Source of the DNA: Planctomycetaceae bacterium
GTDB lineage: Bacteria > Planctomycetota > Planctomycetia > Planctomycetales > Planctomycetaceae
Reading direction: 5' to 3'
Length of the DNA: 14,647 nucleotides
Assembly: GCA_027080405.1 (NCBI GenBank)
Contig: JALWSL010000567.1
Location: forward strand, 1-14,647
How positions within the stretch are numbered: position 1 is the first letter of the stretch; each line of letters starts with the position of its first letter. The translations under genes and the position numbers were made by a program. The notes under the pieces were generated by a model, which was not told the DNA's origin, ran no database searches, and saw only the letters and a list, made by a program, of their open reading frames with translations. This document shows, piece after piece, positions 7,530 to 14,647 of the stretch.

Positions 7530-8990
7530 ATGCCGTTTCTCGACACGAATGAAACAGAAGGCGACATCAGGAGAAATTTTCTCGTTTGGGCAACTCTGTT
7601 TGCGTTGATCACTTCAGGAACTTTCCTTTCTGTCCGATCGCTTCCCGCTGAGGAGTTCCGGGCACCGCTTGACAAGATGGTGCTCGAAGATGGCGATACC
7701 GTCGTTCTGCTGGGGGACAGCATCACACACCAATGCTTGTACACACAATATTTTGAAGACTACATTTACACCAGGTTTCCAAACAAGCGGATCCGTGTCC
7801 ACAACGCGGGGGTCGGTGGTGCGAAAGCATGGGACGCACTGCAACGATTCGATAAAGATGTAGCCGCTTACAAACCGAAATATGTAACCGTCCTGCTGGG
7901 AATGAATGATGGACGTTATACGCCATTCAATCAGGAATTCTTCGAGACCTATCAAAATGATATGGCGAAAGTGGTGGAGAAAATCAAGGCGATTGGGGCA
8001 ACTCCCATTCTGATGACTCCGACCATGTTCGATGCCCGTGCTCGACGGATGAATCCACGAGGGAACTCCAATGAAGCCGCTGTCTCCCAGTACAATGGTG
8101 TCATGGCGTATTATGGTGCCTGGGTTCGCGAAGTTGCCGTTCGTTCCGGTTATGGCTATGTCGATATGTATGGCCCTTTGAACCAGTTGACGGTCAATCA
8201 ACGAAAACTCGACCCGAAATTTACCATGATAAGAGATGCAGTGCATCCCAATGAACCTGGCCAGGTTGTGATGGCGTTTGCAATGGTGAATGATTTGGGC
8301 CTGCCACGATCTCTTTCCAATATCCGCATCCGGAATACCCGGGGAAAAGGATTTCAGGCAAGAACTGCCGGCGGTAAAGTAACTGAATTGAAGGCAACAG
8401 AAGATGGTCTTGAATTCAACTGGCTCGCCAATTCTCTCCCCTGGGTGCTCCCGGAAAATGCCGAACTAGGTGTCAAAATTACCAAACTGGGGCATAAAAT
8501 GACACGCGAGGCTCTGGAAATCCACGGTCTGAAACCGGGTTTCTATCGTCTCAGTATTGATGGAAACGAAGTCGGTGTGTTTCACTCGACAGCCCTTGAA
8601 AGACATATTGAGCTTCAGGAAAACAGGAAAACCCCGCAGTACCAGCAAGCTGCCAAAGTGGCCGCTCTGAACGCGACCCGTAATGCAGGACCAATCAAAA
8701 AGTTGCGTGGAGAGTGGTCTCGATTCCAGGCCTACGCCCGAATTCTTGCCTCGAAGCCGGAAGACCCAGCTGCCTTGAAAACATGGGAAGCGAAAATTGC
8801 CCCGTATAAGGAAAAGATCGCGACAATGGATCAACGGGTTGAACAGGCCAATGCAGAGGCCAAAAAGATTGAAGACGAAATATTCAAAATCAATCAGCCA
8901 GTTTGCCGCAAGTTCAGCTTGAAACGCATTCCCGCCCCCAGGTTGAAAAAGAAGGGCGCAGGAAAAAAGGCAACTGAAGTAACCAACTAA
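7530..8990 (+). CDS. Secreted SGNH/GDSL-type hydrolase with C-terminal coiled coil
   Basis: A 486-residue SGNH-fold esterase or lipase-like hydrolase. A hydrophobic segment at about 17-35 after R14/R15 is a signal peptide or membrane anchor. The four blocks are visible: GDSIT (62-66, nucleophile S64), NAGVGG (92-97), GMNDG (124-128, oxyanion N126) and DAVHPN (236-241, D236 and H239 completing the triad). A conserved stretch after GMNDG (YTPFNQEFFETYQ) is matched in the SGNH domain of the protein at 11912. After the catalytic domain comes a beta-like region (about 262-360), then a charged helical segment (about 410-460) likely to form a coiled coil, and a Lys-rich tail. AGGAAG about 9 nt upstream supports the start. 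The gene follows a terminator, so it needs its own promoter, which I could not identify. The substrate is unknown; carbohydrate O-acyl groups are a fair guess. Confidence 0.88.
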   Translation: MPFLDTNETEGDIRRNFLVWATLFALITSGTFLSVRSLPAEEFRAPLDKMVLEDGDTVVLLGDSITHQCLYTQYFEDYIYTRFPNKRIRVHNAGVGGAKAWDALQRFDKDVAAYKPKYVTVLLGMNDGRYTPFNQEFFETYQNDMAKVVEKIKAIGATPILMTPTMFDARARRMNPRGNSNEAAVSQYNGVMAYYGAWVREVAVRSGYGYVDMYGPLNQLTVNQRKLDPKFTMIRDAVHPNEPGQVVMAFAMVNDLGLPRSLSNIRIRNTRGKGFQARTAGGKVTELKATEDGLEFNWLANSLPWVLPENAELGVKITKLGHKMTREALEIHGLKPGFYRLSIDGNEVGVFHSTALERHIELQENRKTPQYQQAAKVAALNATRNAGPIKKLRGEWSRFQAYARILASKPEDPAALKTWEAKIAPYKEKIATMDQRVEQANAEAKKIEDEIFKINQPVCRKFSLKRIPAPRLKKKGAGKKATEVTN

Positions 8991-9009
8991 AGCTGAAGTG
9001 GCCAACTAA
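8972..9009. repeat. 19-bp tandem duplication across the SGNH stop codon
   Basis: Bases 8972-8990 are repeated directly at 8991-9009 with three differences; both copies contain CTGAAGT and end in CCAACTAA. The first copy holds the final codons and TAA stop of the SGNH gene, and the second lies wholly in the untranslated region. It looks like a local duplication that left the reading frame intact. Confidence 0.75.
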
Positions 9010-9032
9010 TAGCCGAAATTCGGGTAGATAGC

Positions 9033-9098
9033 GAACAGGGCGTTGCGGCACGCCTTGACTGTCTGAGAGTGCTGCGTTCCGAAGCGCCCGTTTTGTTC
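9033..9098 (+). other. Possible nested stem-loop upstream of rpe
   Basis: Three nested pairings can be drawn: GAACA (9033-9037) with TGTTC (9094-9098), GGGCG (9038-9042) with CGCCC (9085-9089), and GCGGCAC (9045-9051) with GTGCTGC (9069-9075, one G-U pair). They are separated by bulges of 2 to 9 nt around a 17-nt loop. No T-tract follows, so it is not a standard terminator. It may be a leader structure of rpe or chance pairing. Confidence 0.25.
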
Positions 9099-9180
9099 CC
9101 TGTCACAGCCTGCTTCCAGAAGAGTCCGTTTCAAATTGTCCTGGGGTCACAACCCGCTTTTTTATCTGTCGAGAACCAGC

Positions 9181-9870
9181 ATGGCTAATCGCTTGCAAGA
9201 ACTTCTGACGCGTCGCCCTTTAATCGCTCCTTCGATGTTGAAATGCGATTTCGGAAATCTGCATCGGGAAATCGCACGGCTCGAACGGGCTGATTTTCCC
9301 GTGCTCCATCTGGATGTGATGGATGGCCACTTTGTGCCGAATCTCTCTTATGGGCCTATGGTCATCGAACGAATGCGGGAACTGACATCGTTACCTTTCG
9401 ATGCGCATTTGATGATCTCCGACCCCGCCAAATATCTTGACGATTACGTTACAGCCGGTTGTGACGCCATCACTTTTCACATCGAAGCTGTCCCGCAACC
9501 GACAGATCTGCTGGAACGGATTCGAGAGAAAAACTGTTTGGCGGGCCTGGCCATCAATCCGGGAACGCCTGTTGATAAAATCGAAGCCTTCATCCCTCAC
9601 TGCGATCTCATTTTGGTTATGAGCGTGGAACCGGGGTTTGGAGGACAGAAATTTATGCCCGTTGCCCTGGATAAATTGAGCCATATCAAGAAGTTACTGC
9701 GAAACGATCAACTGCTTTCGATTGATGGTGGGGTTGCCGTTGCCACCATCGGCGATTGCGCAGCGGCAGGAGCAGACACATTTGTGTGCGGAAGTTCAGT
9801 ATTCAATGAGCCTGATTATTCCGAGGCTCATTCGCAATTATTGGCTGCAATTGGAGCGGTAAAACGATAG
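9181..9870 (+). CDS. rpe: Ribulose-phosphate 3-epimerase
   Basis: A 229-residue cytoplasmic TIM-barrel enzyme that interconverts D-ribulose 5-phosphate and D-xylulose 5-phosphate in the pentose phosphate pathway. The family motifs are complete: APSMLKCDF at the start (S18), HLDVMDGHFVPN (43-54; H43, D45 metal ligands), DAHLMI (H76), SVEPGFGGQKF (148-158) and SIDGGV (D182, metal and general acid). The length is normal. I chose the ATG at 9181 because the family begins a few residues before the first strand; an in-frame TTG at 9136 would add 15 unsupported residues. The ribosome site is weak (GAGAA about 8 nt upstream). The gene is followed on the same strand by the degenerate phosphatase and accD. 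Confidence 0.96.
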   Translation: MANRLQELLTRRPLIAPSMLKCDFGNLHREIARLERADFPVLHLDVMDGHFVPNLSYGPMVIERMRELTSLPFDAHLMISDPAKYLDDYVTAGCDAITFHIEAVPQPTDLLERIREKNCLAGLAINPGTPVDKIEAFIPHCDLILVMSVEPGFGGQKFMPVALDKLSHIKKLLRNDQLLSIDGGVAVATIGDCAAAGADTFVCGSSVFNEPDYSEAHSQLLAAIGAVKR

Positions 9871-9987
9871 GATACGCTCGACGGGAATCGTCATTCGGTT
9901 CCGTCTGATCTGTTTTATTCCGGGCTGCCCGAATGAAATCCTTTCGTTGGGGTTTCGTTGCAGTCTTGTTCTTGTCTTGGTTTATCG

Positions 9988-10539
9988 ATGTGCCAGATAT
10001 TGTTAGTTCGTCCCGGACAGACCGATTTTGACAATCAAAATCGTATCCAGGGTGGTCTGGATCTTCCCCTGAACGAAACTGGTCGTCAGGAAGTAGCCAT
10101 CCTGGCCAGTTCACTGCAGGATCAGCAGATTGATTTGATTCTATCCGGTCCCCGCAATCCCGCTCTGGAAACGGCTCAAATAATTGCCGAGACTCTTGAC
10201 GTTCCTCACAAAGCCAGCAAGAAGCTGAAGAATGTCAATCAGGGGCTGTGGGAGGGGCTCGAACTGAATGAGGTGAAACGGAAGTACCCTTCCATTTATA
10301 GACACTGGAAAGAATCTCCTACAGACGTTTCGATTCCCAATGCGGAGCCGACGGGCGAGGTCACGAAACGGATTGAAAAAGTTCTAAAAAAGTACGTCAA
10401 AAAAAAGACGACTGTTTTGATTGTTGCCGCCGAGCCGCTGGCCAGTCTGATTGCCTGCATTGTCGAGGGGCGCAAACTCTGTCTGTTACAACCGGGAAAA
10501 TCCGCGGATCGCTGTCAGGTTCAAACGCTTCATCAGTAG
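9988..10539 (+). CDS. Histidine-phosphatase-fold protein lacking catalytic residues (probable pseudoenzyme)
   Basis: A 183-residue protein aligned with the phosphoglycerate-mutase-like histidine phosphatase family. The first strand reads ILLVRPGQTD (4-13), where the family has RHG: the phospho-accepting His is Pro9. The second catalytic His, usually in a VSHG-like motif, is missing from LIVAAEPLAS (145-153). The RA of the RAxxTA motif reads PA (P58, A59, then T62, A63). Features kept are R8, NRIQG and LPLNETG, the LWEGLE block with E89, and GEVTKR (123-128). The fold is thus intact but phosphatase chemistry by the usual mechanism is unlikely; it may bind a phosphorylated ligand or act as a scaffold. 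The ATG at 9988 has no clear ribosome site but sits right before the first strand. It lies 117 bases after rpe, possibly cotranscribed. It shows no stop or frameshift, so it is not a decayed gene. Confidence 0.85.
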   Translation: MCQILLVRPGQTDFDNQNRIQGGLDLPLNETGRQEVAILASSLQDQQIDLILSGPRNPALETAQIIAETLDVPHKASKKLKNVNQGLWEGLELNEVKRKYPSIYRHWKESPTDVSIPNAEPTGEVTKRIEKVLKKYVKKKTTVLIVAAEPLASLIACIVEGRKLCLLQPGKSADRCQVQTLHQ

Positions 10540-10877
10540 TGATATCAATCCTGGATTGGAAATGGCCCCGTACCTCGCAGTGATCGCTACGATGTTTCAT
10601 CAAATAGCTTCTGCTCTCGAATTAATCGAAAGCCGACAACTTTTCACCACTTCGCCCCACGATGTTCATGATGACTATTGCATGGAAACCCTGCCGGTTC
10701 TACACAGATGTTTGTTGCTGCGGCAACCTGATCGCCTGTCGTTACGGCACTTTTATATCCCAAGTTGGGAACGATATTGAAGGCGACCCTGTGTCATTTT
10801 GTTGTGCCCGATCAGTTGAAAACAGTGAAAAAAACAGTGGAATAATCAAGCAGTAATTTGAAAGTGTGACAACAAGC
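10540..10877. other. Intergenic region upstream of accD, no gene
   Basis: These 338 bases contain no coding frame I trust. An open frame at 10451-10780 begins inside the previous gene and shows no family motif. Small inverted repeats occur at 10546-10558, 10714-10727 and 10758-10770 (TCCCAAGTTGGGA), none followed by a T-tract. A possible accD promoter is listed separately. Confidence 0.5.
10816..10846 (+). promoter_or_regulatory. Possible accD promoter
   Basis: TTGAAA (10816-10821) and AATAAT (10841-10846, five of six -10 bases) lie 32 bases upstream of the accD ATG. The 19-bp spacer is longer than the best 17 bp, which lowers confidence. If real, accD is transcribed apart from rpe. Confidence 0.35.
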
Positions 10878-11729
10878 ATGGCTGAAGATGAAAGCAAAAA
10901 TTCCGAGCGACCCGCCAAGCGAGGTGTTCCTGAAGGGCTGTGGATCCAATGTCCGGGGTGCAGCGCGACTGTTTATCGCAATCAGGTTGATAAACTGCTC
11001 GGGCTGTGTCCTGAGTGCGATCATCACTTTTATATCGGGGCTCGCGTTCGCATCGATCAGCTTCTTGATGAAGGAAGCTTTGAAGAATGGGACGCAGGAA
11101 TCTGTTCTGTCGATCCGCTGAAATTCGTCGACAGCAGACCGTACGCGGAACGGCTTGTTGCTGAACAGAAAAAAACCGGGCTGGTCGACGCCTGTGTCAC
11201 CGGACGGGGGTATCTGCGGGGGCGTCCTCTGGTCATTGGAGTCACCGACTCTGCATTTATCATGGGAAGCATGGGGTCGGTCGTGGGAGAAAAACTGACT
11301 CGTGCAATCGAGCAGGCAACAGAATTTTCGCTGCCCCTGATTATCGTCAGCGGTTCGGGAGGTGGCGCGCGGATGCACGAAGGAATTCTTTCCCTGATGC
11401 AGATGGCGAAGGTCTCCGCTGCACTTGGGCGGTATCACCAGGCGGGCGGGTTGTATATTTCCGTCCTGACCAATCCGACCATGGGAGGCGTTGCCGCCAG
11501 CTTTGCCTCTCTGGGTGATCTGGTTGTTGCAGAACCGAAGGCATTGGTCGGTTTCGCCGGGCCGCGCGTTGTTGCGGCGACGGTCAAATCTGAACTCCCC
11601 GAGAATTTTCAGACCAGTGAATTCCTGCTCGAACACGGTTTTATCGACCGCATCATCAATCGTGCCGACTTACGTTCAGAAATTGCCACGTTCATCGATT
11701 ATTGTGAAATTCCATCTGCAAAAAAATGA
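10878..11729 (+). CDS. accD: Acetyl-CoA carboxylase carboxyltransferase subunit beta
   Basis: A 283-residue subunit that, with AccA, moves the carboxyl group from carboxybiotin to acetyl-CoA, giving malonyl-CoA for fatty-acid synthesis. The N-terminal four-Cys zinc ribbon is complete (C25, C28, C44, C47), followed by the crotonase-fold domain with [11 protein letters not shown] (159-169, CoA/oxyanion region), [10 protein letters not shown] (201-210) and [13 protein letters not shown] (225-237), where E. coli-type enzymes have RVIEQTV. The length is typical. The ATG at 10878 is preferred to an in-frame GTG at 10866; neither has a strong ribosome site. The stop codon is the first triplet of a 12-bp tandem duplication. 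The partner accA is not in the window. Confidence 0.96.
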   Translation: MAEDESKNSERPAKRGVPEGLWIQCPGCSATVYRNQVDKLLGLCPECDHHFYIGARVRIDQLLDEGSFEEWDAGICSVDPLKFVDSRPYAERLVAEQKKTGLVDACVTGRGYLRGRPLVIGVTDSAFIMGSMGSVVGEKLTRAIEQATEFSLPLIIVSGSGGGARMHEGILSLMQMAKVSAALGRYHQAGGLYISVLTNPTMGGVAASFASLGDLVVAEPKALVGFAGPRVVAATVKSELPENFQTSEFLLEHGFIDRIINRADLRSEIATFIDYCEIPSAKK

Positions 11730-11750
11730 GATGGCAATTGAGATGGCAAT
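11727..11750. repeat. Perfect 12-bp tandem duplication at the accD stop
   Basis: TGAGATGGCAAT occurs twice head to tail; the first TGA is the accD stop codon. The core GAGATGGCA is shared with the 9-bp repeats at 3585-3611. The rest of the gap to 11911 holds only a weak possible promoter (TTTTCA at 11851-11856, 18 bp, TACACT at 11875-11880) and no clear terminator. Confidence 0.8.
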
Positions 11751-11911
11751 AAGATCACAGCCAACAGGAAACCAGCCAAAAATTTCTGATATAAAGGAAG
11801 AAGTTTCCACCAGTGAAGTGAAGTGAAATGACGTAACGCAACTGACCCCATTTTCAATTGGTGCATCAAGGCAGTACACTCCAAACGAAACAGTGAAAGC
11901 GTGATTCTCTC

Positions 11912-14065
11912 ATGAAAAAAATCGTACAACTTGCAGTCGCATCCAGCTTTTCGGTTCTCTGCCTTTTTACACAGGCTCAGGCGAATTCCTTTCCCCTGAA
12001 CGCCAGGCGGATCCTGTTTATCGGTGATTCGATTACACACGCAGGTCACTACGTCTACCTGCTTGAAACCGAACTCCGCCTGCAAAATGTGCAACCGATG
12101 CCCGAAATTATCAACATCGGACTGGGGAGCGAAACATGTTGCGGACTCAGCGAACCGGAGCATCCCTTCCCGCGTCCGGATGTGAACGAACGGCTTCAAC
12201 GGGCACTGACCAAAATCAAACCGGATCTGGTAGTCGCCTGTTATGGCATGAACGATGGCATCTACTACCCATTCAGCCAGGAAAGATTTCAGGCGTATCA
12301 GCAGGGGTTGAAAAAAGTTGCTGCGACCGTTCATCAGGCTGGTGCAAAAATTATTCTGCTCACTCCCCCTCCTTTTGATCCCGTTCCGTTGAAAGGGAAG
12401 GGAAAACTGCTGCTGGCAGGTCAGAAACAGTACGCCTACTTTGCCATGTACGAAAATTATGACGATGTCCTCAAACGGTATGGACGCTGGATTCTGCAAC
12501 AGGAGAATCTCGCGGAAATGGTAATCGACATTCACACCCCGATGGCGGCGTATGTGGCAGAGAAACGCAAAAAAAATCCCGACTTCACTCTGTCTCCCGA
12601 CGGTATCCACCCCAACAGCGAAGGGCATCGTCTTATCGCAGAGACGATTCTCAGGGCATGGGGGATCGAATCGTTTACCCCGGTTCCTGCTCAACTGGAA
12701 AAGCTGATGACACAGCGGGGACGCCTTCTCCATGATGCCTGGCTCAAGGAAATTGGGCATAAACATCCGCGCGTGAAAGGTGGCCTCCCGCTGAATGAAG
12801 CCATCGTGAAGGCCGAACAGTTGGAAAAGAAAATTGTGCCTCTTGTCCGGGCAGCGCAGCAGCCGACCACCTCGGAACATCAGTCAACAGGCGGAATGGT
12901 CTATCAAATTCATTACCCCGCCATCGCCCGGGAGGGCGAACTGAAACTTTCGGTCGATTACTATTTGTGGGTGCCGAAGGACGTCAAAAAGCTCCGAGGA
13001 ATCGTTGTTCATCAGCATGGTTGTGGCCCCGGTTCCTCGATGAGCGGGCGAACTGCGGCTGACGATCTGCATTGGCAGGCACTTGCGAAAAAATGGGATT
13101 GCGCCTTGATGGGCTCTTCCTACGAACCACGAAAAGGAGTCAACTGCAGATTGTGGTGCGATGCCCGGAACGGTTCGGACAGGCGGTACCTGCAGTCGCT
13201 CGATTACTTCGCCCAGGCAACAGCGCACGCAGAAGTTGCAACAGTCCCCTGGTGCATCTGGGGACATTCGGGAGGAGGATTCTGGGCAAGTTTGATGCAG
13301 ACCATGCACCCGAAGCGAATTGTGGCGATCTGGCTGCAATCCGGAACCGCGTTTGGTTATTGGACGAAAGGAGAAATCGAGGCTCCACACTTATCCGCGG
13401 CGGCCTACCAGGTGCCCGTCATGGGGAATCCCGGGTTAAGAGAGAAAGGGCATCCACGATTCCACAGGGCCTGGGACGGAATTGTGGCGATGCGGAAAGC
13501 CTATCTCGAAAAAGGAGCTCCCTTTTTTGAATTTGCCCCCGACCCCAAAACCGGTCATGAATGTGGCGATTCGCGCTATCTCGCCATTCCGTTTTTCGAT
13601 TTCTGGCTCGCCCACCGCTTACCCGCCACGGAAGATTCAACGGAATTGCAGCCTGTGGCTGACGCCATTGCTGACTGGAACAGAACGATGAAGCCTAAGT
13701 TGATGGAGTTCATTAAGACCGGCACTGTCAACGATACCACTCCCCCTCCAGCCCCGACGAACGTGCAAACAAAAAGACTTGAAGACGGCTCGATACAGAT
13801 AACATGGACGGCTGAAGCAGATTTCGAAAGTGGATTACGGGCCTTTGTCATCCAGCGTGACGGCAAGAGAATCGCCCAGGTTCCGGAAAAGCCAAAAAAC
13901 AATTATGGTCGGCCCCTGTTTCAGGGAATGACGTATTCCGACTCTCCGACAACGCCCCTGGCTAAAATGCTTTACATTGACCGCACAGCCCCCCAAAACG
14001 GGAAACCGGTTTATCGGGTTCAATCGGTAAACAGTGTGGGACTGGTCTCTCCATTTGCGAATTGA
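11912..14065 (+). CDS. Secreted bifunctional SGNH esterase - alpha/beta hydrolase - FN3-like protein
   Basis: A 717-residue exported protein with two separate hydrolase domains. The signal peptide ends at AQA (22-24). The SGNH domain (about 30-255) has GDSIT (38-42, S40), G70, GMNDG (112-116, N114) and SPDGIHPN (228-235; D230, H233). A helical linker (about 256-325) leads to an alpha/beta hydrolase (about 328-570) with the oxyanion-type HQHGCGPG (367-374), nucleophile elbow GHSGGG (451-456, S453) and a likely catalytic H549 in TGHE; the acid could be D543. This half resembles polyester- or feruloyl-esterase-like hydrolases. Cysteines at 371, 412, 416, 448 and 551 may form disulfides. The C-terminus (about 608-715) is FN3-like, opening with DTTPPPAPTNV. 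Both active sites look intact. Ester removal from a complex polymer is the likely role, but the substrate is unknown. No good ribosome site precedes the start; the next gene follows after 47 bases and may be cotranscribed. Confidence 0.88.
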   Translation: MKKIVQLAVASSFSVLCLFTQAQANSFPLNARRILFIGDSITHAGHYVYLLETELRLQNVQPMPEIINIGLGSETCCGLSEPEHPFPRPDVNERLQRALTKIKPDLVVACYGMNDGIYYPFSQERFQAYQQGLKKVAATVHQAGAKIILLTPPPFDPVPLKGKGKLLLAGQKQYAYFAMYENYDDVLKRYGRWILQQENLAEMVIDIHTPMAAYVAEKRKKNPDFTLSPDGIHPNSEGHRLIAETILRAWGIESFTPVPAQLEKLMTQRGRLLHDAWLKEIGHKHPRVKGGLPLNEAIVKAEQLEKKIVPLVRAAQQPTTSEHQSTGGMVYQIHYPAIAREGELKLSVDYYLWVPKDVKKLRGIVVHQHGCGPGSSMSGRTAADDLHWQALAKKWDCALMGSSYEPRKGVNCRLWCDARNGSDRRYLQSLDYFAQATAHAEVATVPWCIWGHSGGGFWASLMQTMHPKRIVAIWLQSGTAFGYWTKGEIEAPHLSAAAYQVPVMGNPGLREKGHPRFHRAWDGIVAMRKAYLEKGAPFFEFAPDPKTGHECGDSRYLAIPFFDFWLAHRLPATEDSTELQPVADAIADWNRTMKPKLMEFIKTGTVNDTTPPPAPTNVQTKRLEDGSIQITWTAEADFESGLRAFVIQRDGKRIAQVPEKPKNNYGRPLFQGMTYSDSPTTPLAKMLYIDRTAPQNGKPVYRVQSVNSVGLVSPFAN

Positions 14066-14112
14066 CAGCGGCGTCTTCGTGGAACTTGCCGGAATACCCT
14101 GGAGAAAAGAGA

Positions 14113-14647
14113 ATGAGAGACGAGAATCAAATTGTGACCGATTACCGAAACGATGGTGTGGTGCGCATTCGCGATTTCTTTTCGCAGGAAATGGTTGCTA
14201 AAATTCGTCATGAACTGCAGCGGTACATTCGCGAAGATTTGCCAACAAAGCCGATCGATGCACGCACACTGGAAGCGGATGGCAAAACGATTCGCAATCT
14301 TTGGCGGCTCAATTTATACAATCCCTATTTTGAAGAGCTTGGACATCGGCCTGAAATTCTCTCCCTGATTGCCAAATTGGTAAACGGAGAACCTCTCCTC
14401 AAAGGCGTGGAAACTTTCAGTAAACCGGCCCGTGTTGGCTCCGGGGTGCCGCCTCACCAGGACAATGCCTATTTCTGTCAGACGCCTCCAGATATGCTGA
14501 CGCTCTGGGTGGCGATCGATCCCGTTACCAAAGAAAATGGTGCAGTCCATTTCATCAAGGGATCGCACAAACAGGGGATGTTGCCGACTAAACCATCAGG
14601 AGTAACCGGTAATTCAATCGGCTTGGCGCATCCACCGGATGTCCCAC
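14113..14647 (+). CDS. PhyH-family Fe(II)/2-oxoglutarate dioxygenase (3' end missing)
   Basis: The first 178 residues of a phytanoyl-CoA dioxygenase-family protein run off the window. These cytoplasmic enzymes hydroxylate small molecules using iron and 2-oxoglutarate. The opening YRNDGVVRIRDFFSQE (11-26) is the typical N-terminal block, and PPHQDNAYF (113-121) gives the HxD iron ligands H115 and D117. TLWVAIDPVTKENGAVHFI (130-148) and KGSHKQG (149-155) are the following conserved blocks. The distal His and the 2-oxoglutarate-binding Arg lie beyond the edge. The usual length is 250-300 residues. GGAG 8 nt upstream supports the start. The substrate cannot be inferred. Confidence 0.93.
   Translation, partial: MRDENQIVTDYRNDGVVRIRDFFSQEMVAKIRHELQRYIREDLPTKPIDARTLEADGKTIRNLWRLNLYNPYFEELGHRPEILSLIAKLVNGEPLLKGVETFSKPARVGSGVPPHQDNAYFCQTPPDMLTLWVAIDPVTKENGAVHFIKGSHKQGMLPTKPSGVTGNSIGLAHPPDVP

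Noticed and set aside
9136..9180. TTG start extending rpe by 15 residues
   Set aside because: The added residues are outside the family, and the ATG at 9181 gives a normal N-terminus.
9880..9905. Hairpin after rpe as a terminator
   Set aside because: The stem is 7 bp with a bulge, and the T-rich stretch begins about 6 nt later and is broken, so it is too weak to call.
9958..9987. TTG start extending the phosphatase-like protein by 10 residues
   Set aside because: There is no ribosome site, and the ATG at 9988 directly precedes the first strand, as usual in the family.
10451..10780. Open frame of 109 residues overlapping the phosphatase-like gene
   Set aside because: It starts inside that gene in another frame and shows no motif or ribosome site.
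10820..10830. AAACAGTGAAA shared with 11888-11898 as a common regulatory site
   Set aside because: Many 11-base matches are expected by chance in a window of this size, and the distances to the start codons differ.
10812..11636. A 274-residue minus-strand open frame
   Set aside because: It is the antisense shadow of accD.
11699..12880. A 393-residue minus-strand open frame
   Set aside because: It is antisense to accD's end and the SGNH domain of the gene at 11912, whose motifs are intact; the antisense product has no family motif.
1..14647. tRNA, rRNA, CRISPR array, insertion sequence or phage module
   Set aside because: I looked for cloverleaf arms, regularly spaced repeats, transposase motifs and terminal inverted repeats by eye and found none.

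Overview
The window reads as chromosomal DNA of a planctomycete, most likely of the Planctomycetaceae (Gimesia/Rubinisphaera-like) judging by the roughly balanced base composition and the gene families. The strongest lineage marker is the partial minus-strand gene at the left edge. It encodes a secreted protein with a planctomycete-type cytochrome c domain (PSCyt1) followed by DUF1549 and the start of DUF1553, a combination largely confined to Planctomycetes and relatives. Two secreted SGNH hydrolases, a lipoprotein with a long Pro/Ala/Glu/Lys linker, a Tat-exported amidohydrolase and a PhyH-family gene fit the same picture. This genus-level reading is inference; I could not search a database.

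Layout. (1) 1-2142, minus: PSCyt1/DUF1549/DUF1553 protein, cut by the window edge. (2) 2143-2625: divergent intergenic region with a good sigma70-type promoter (TTGACA, 17 bp, GATACT) whose -10 lies inside an inverted repeat. (3) 2626-5848, plus: a likely catabolic unit of an exported amidohydrolase (lactonase-like, COG3618), a creatininase-family metalloamidase and an MFS transporter; the last two overlap by 13 bp. (4) 5849-7481: intergenic leader with inverted repeats, an unrecognised lipoprotein gene, and a clear intrinsic terminator. (5) 7530-8990: secreted SGNH hydrolase with a C-terminal coiled coil. (6) 9181-11729: a central-metabolism group, namely rpe (ribulose-phosphate 3-epimerase), a histidine-phosphatase-fold protein that has lost its catalytic residues, and accD (acetyl-CoA carboxylase beta subunit). 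(7) 11912-14065: a large secreted protein joining an SGNH esterase, an alpha/beta hydrolase and an FN3-like domain. (8) 14113-14647: the start of a PhyH-family iron/2-oxoglutarate oxygenase, cut by the right edge.

How the genes may work together. The amidohydrolase, creatininase-family enzyme and transporter look like an uptake and ring-opening route for a small organic acid, lactone or lactam. The two SGNH proteins share the GDSIT and GMNDG blocks and are probably related secreted esterases acting on acylated polysaccharide or similar material, in keeping with the polymer-degrading life of planctomycetes. No tRNA, rRNA, CRISPR array, insertion sequence or phage gene was recognised.

Most unusual points: the inactivated histidine phosphatase beside rpe and accD; the SGNH plus alpha/beta hydrolase fusion; short tandem duplications at or just after three separate stop codons (two sharing the core GAGATGGCA); and two promoter regions in which a palindrome sits on or between the core promoter elements. 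I did not find a clearly new multi-gene system; the degenerate phosphatase is the best lead.
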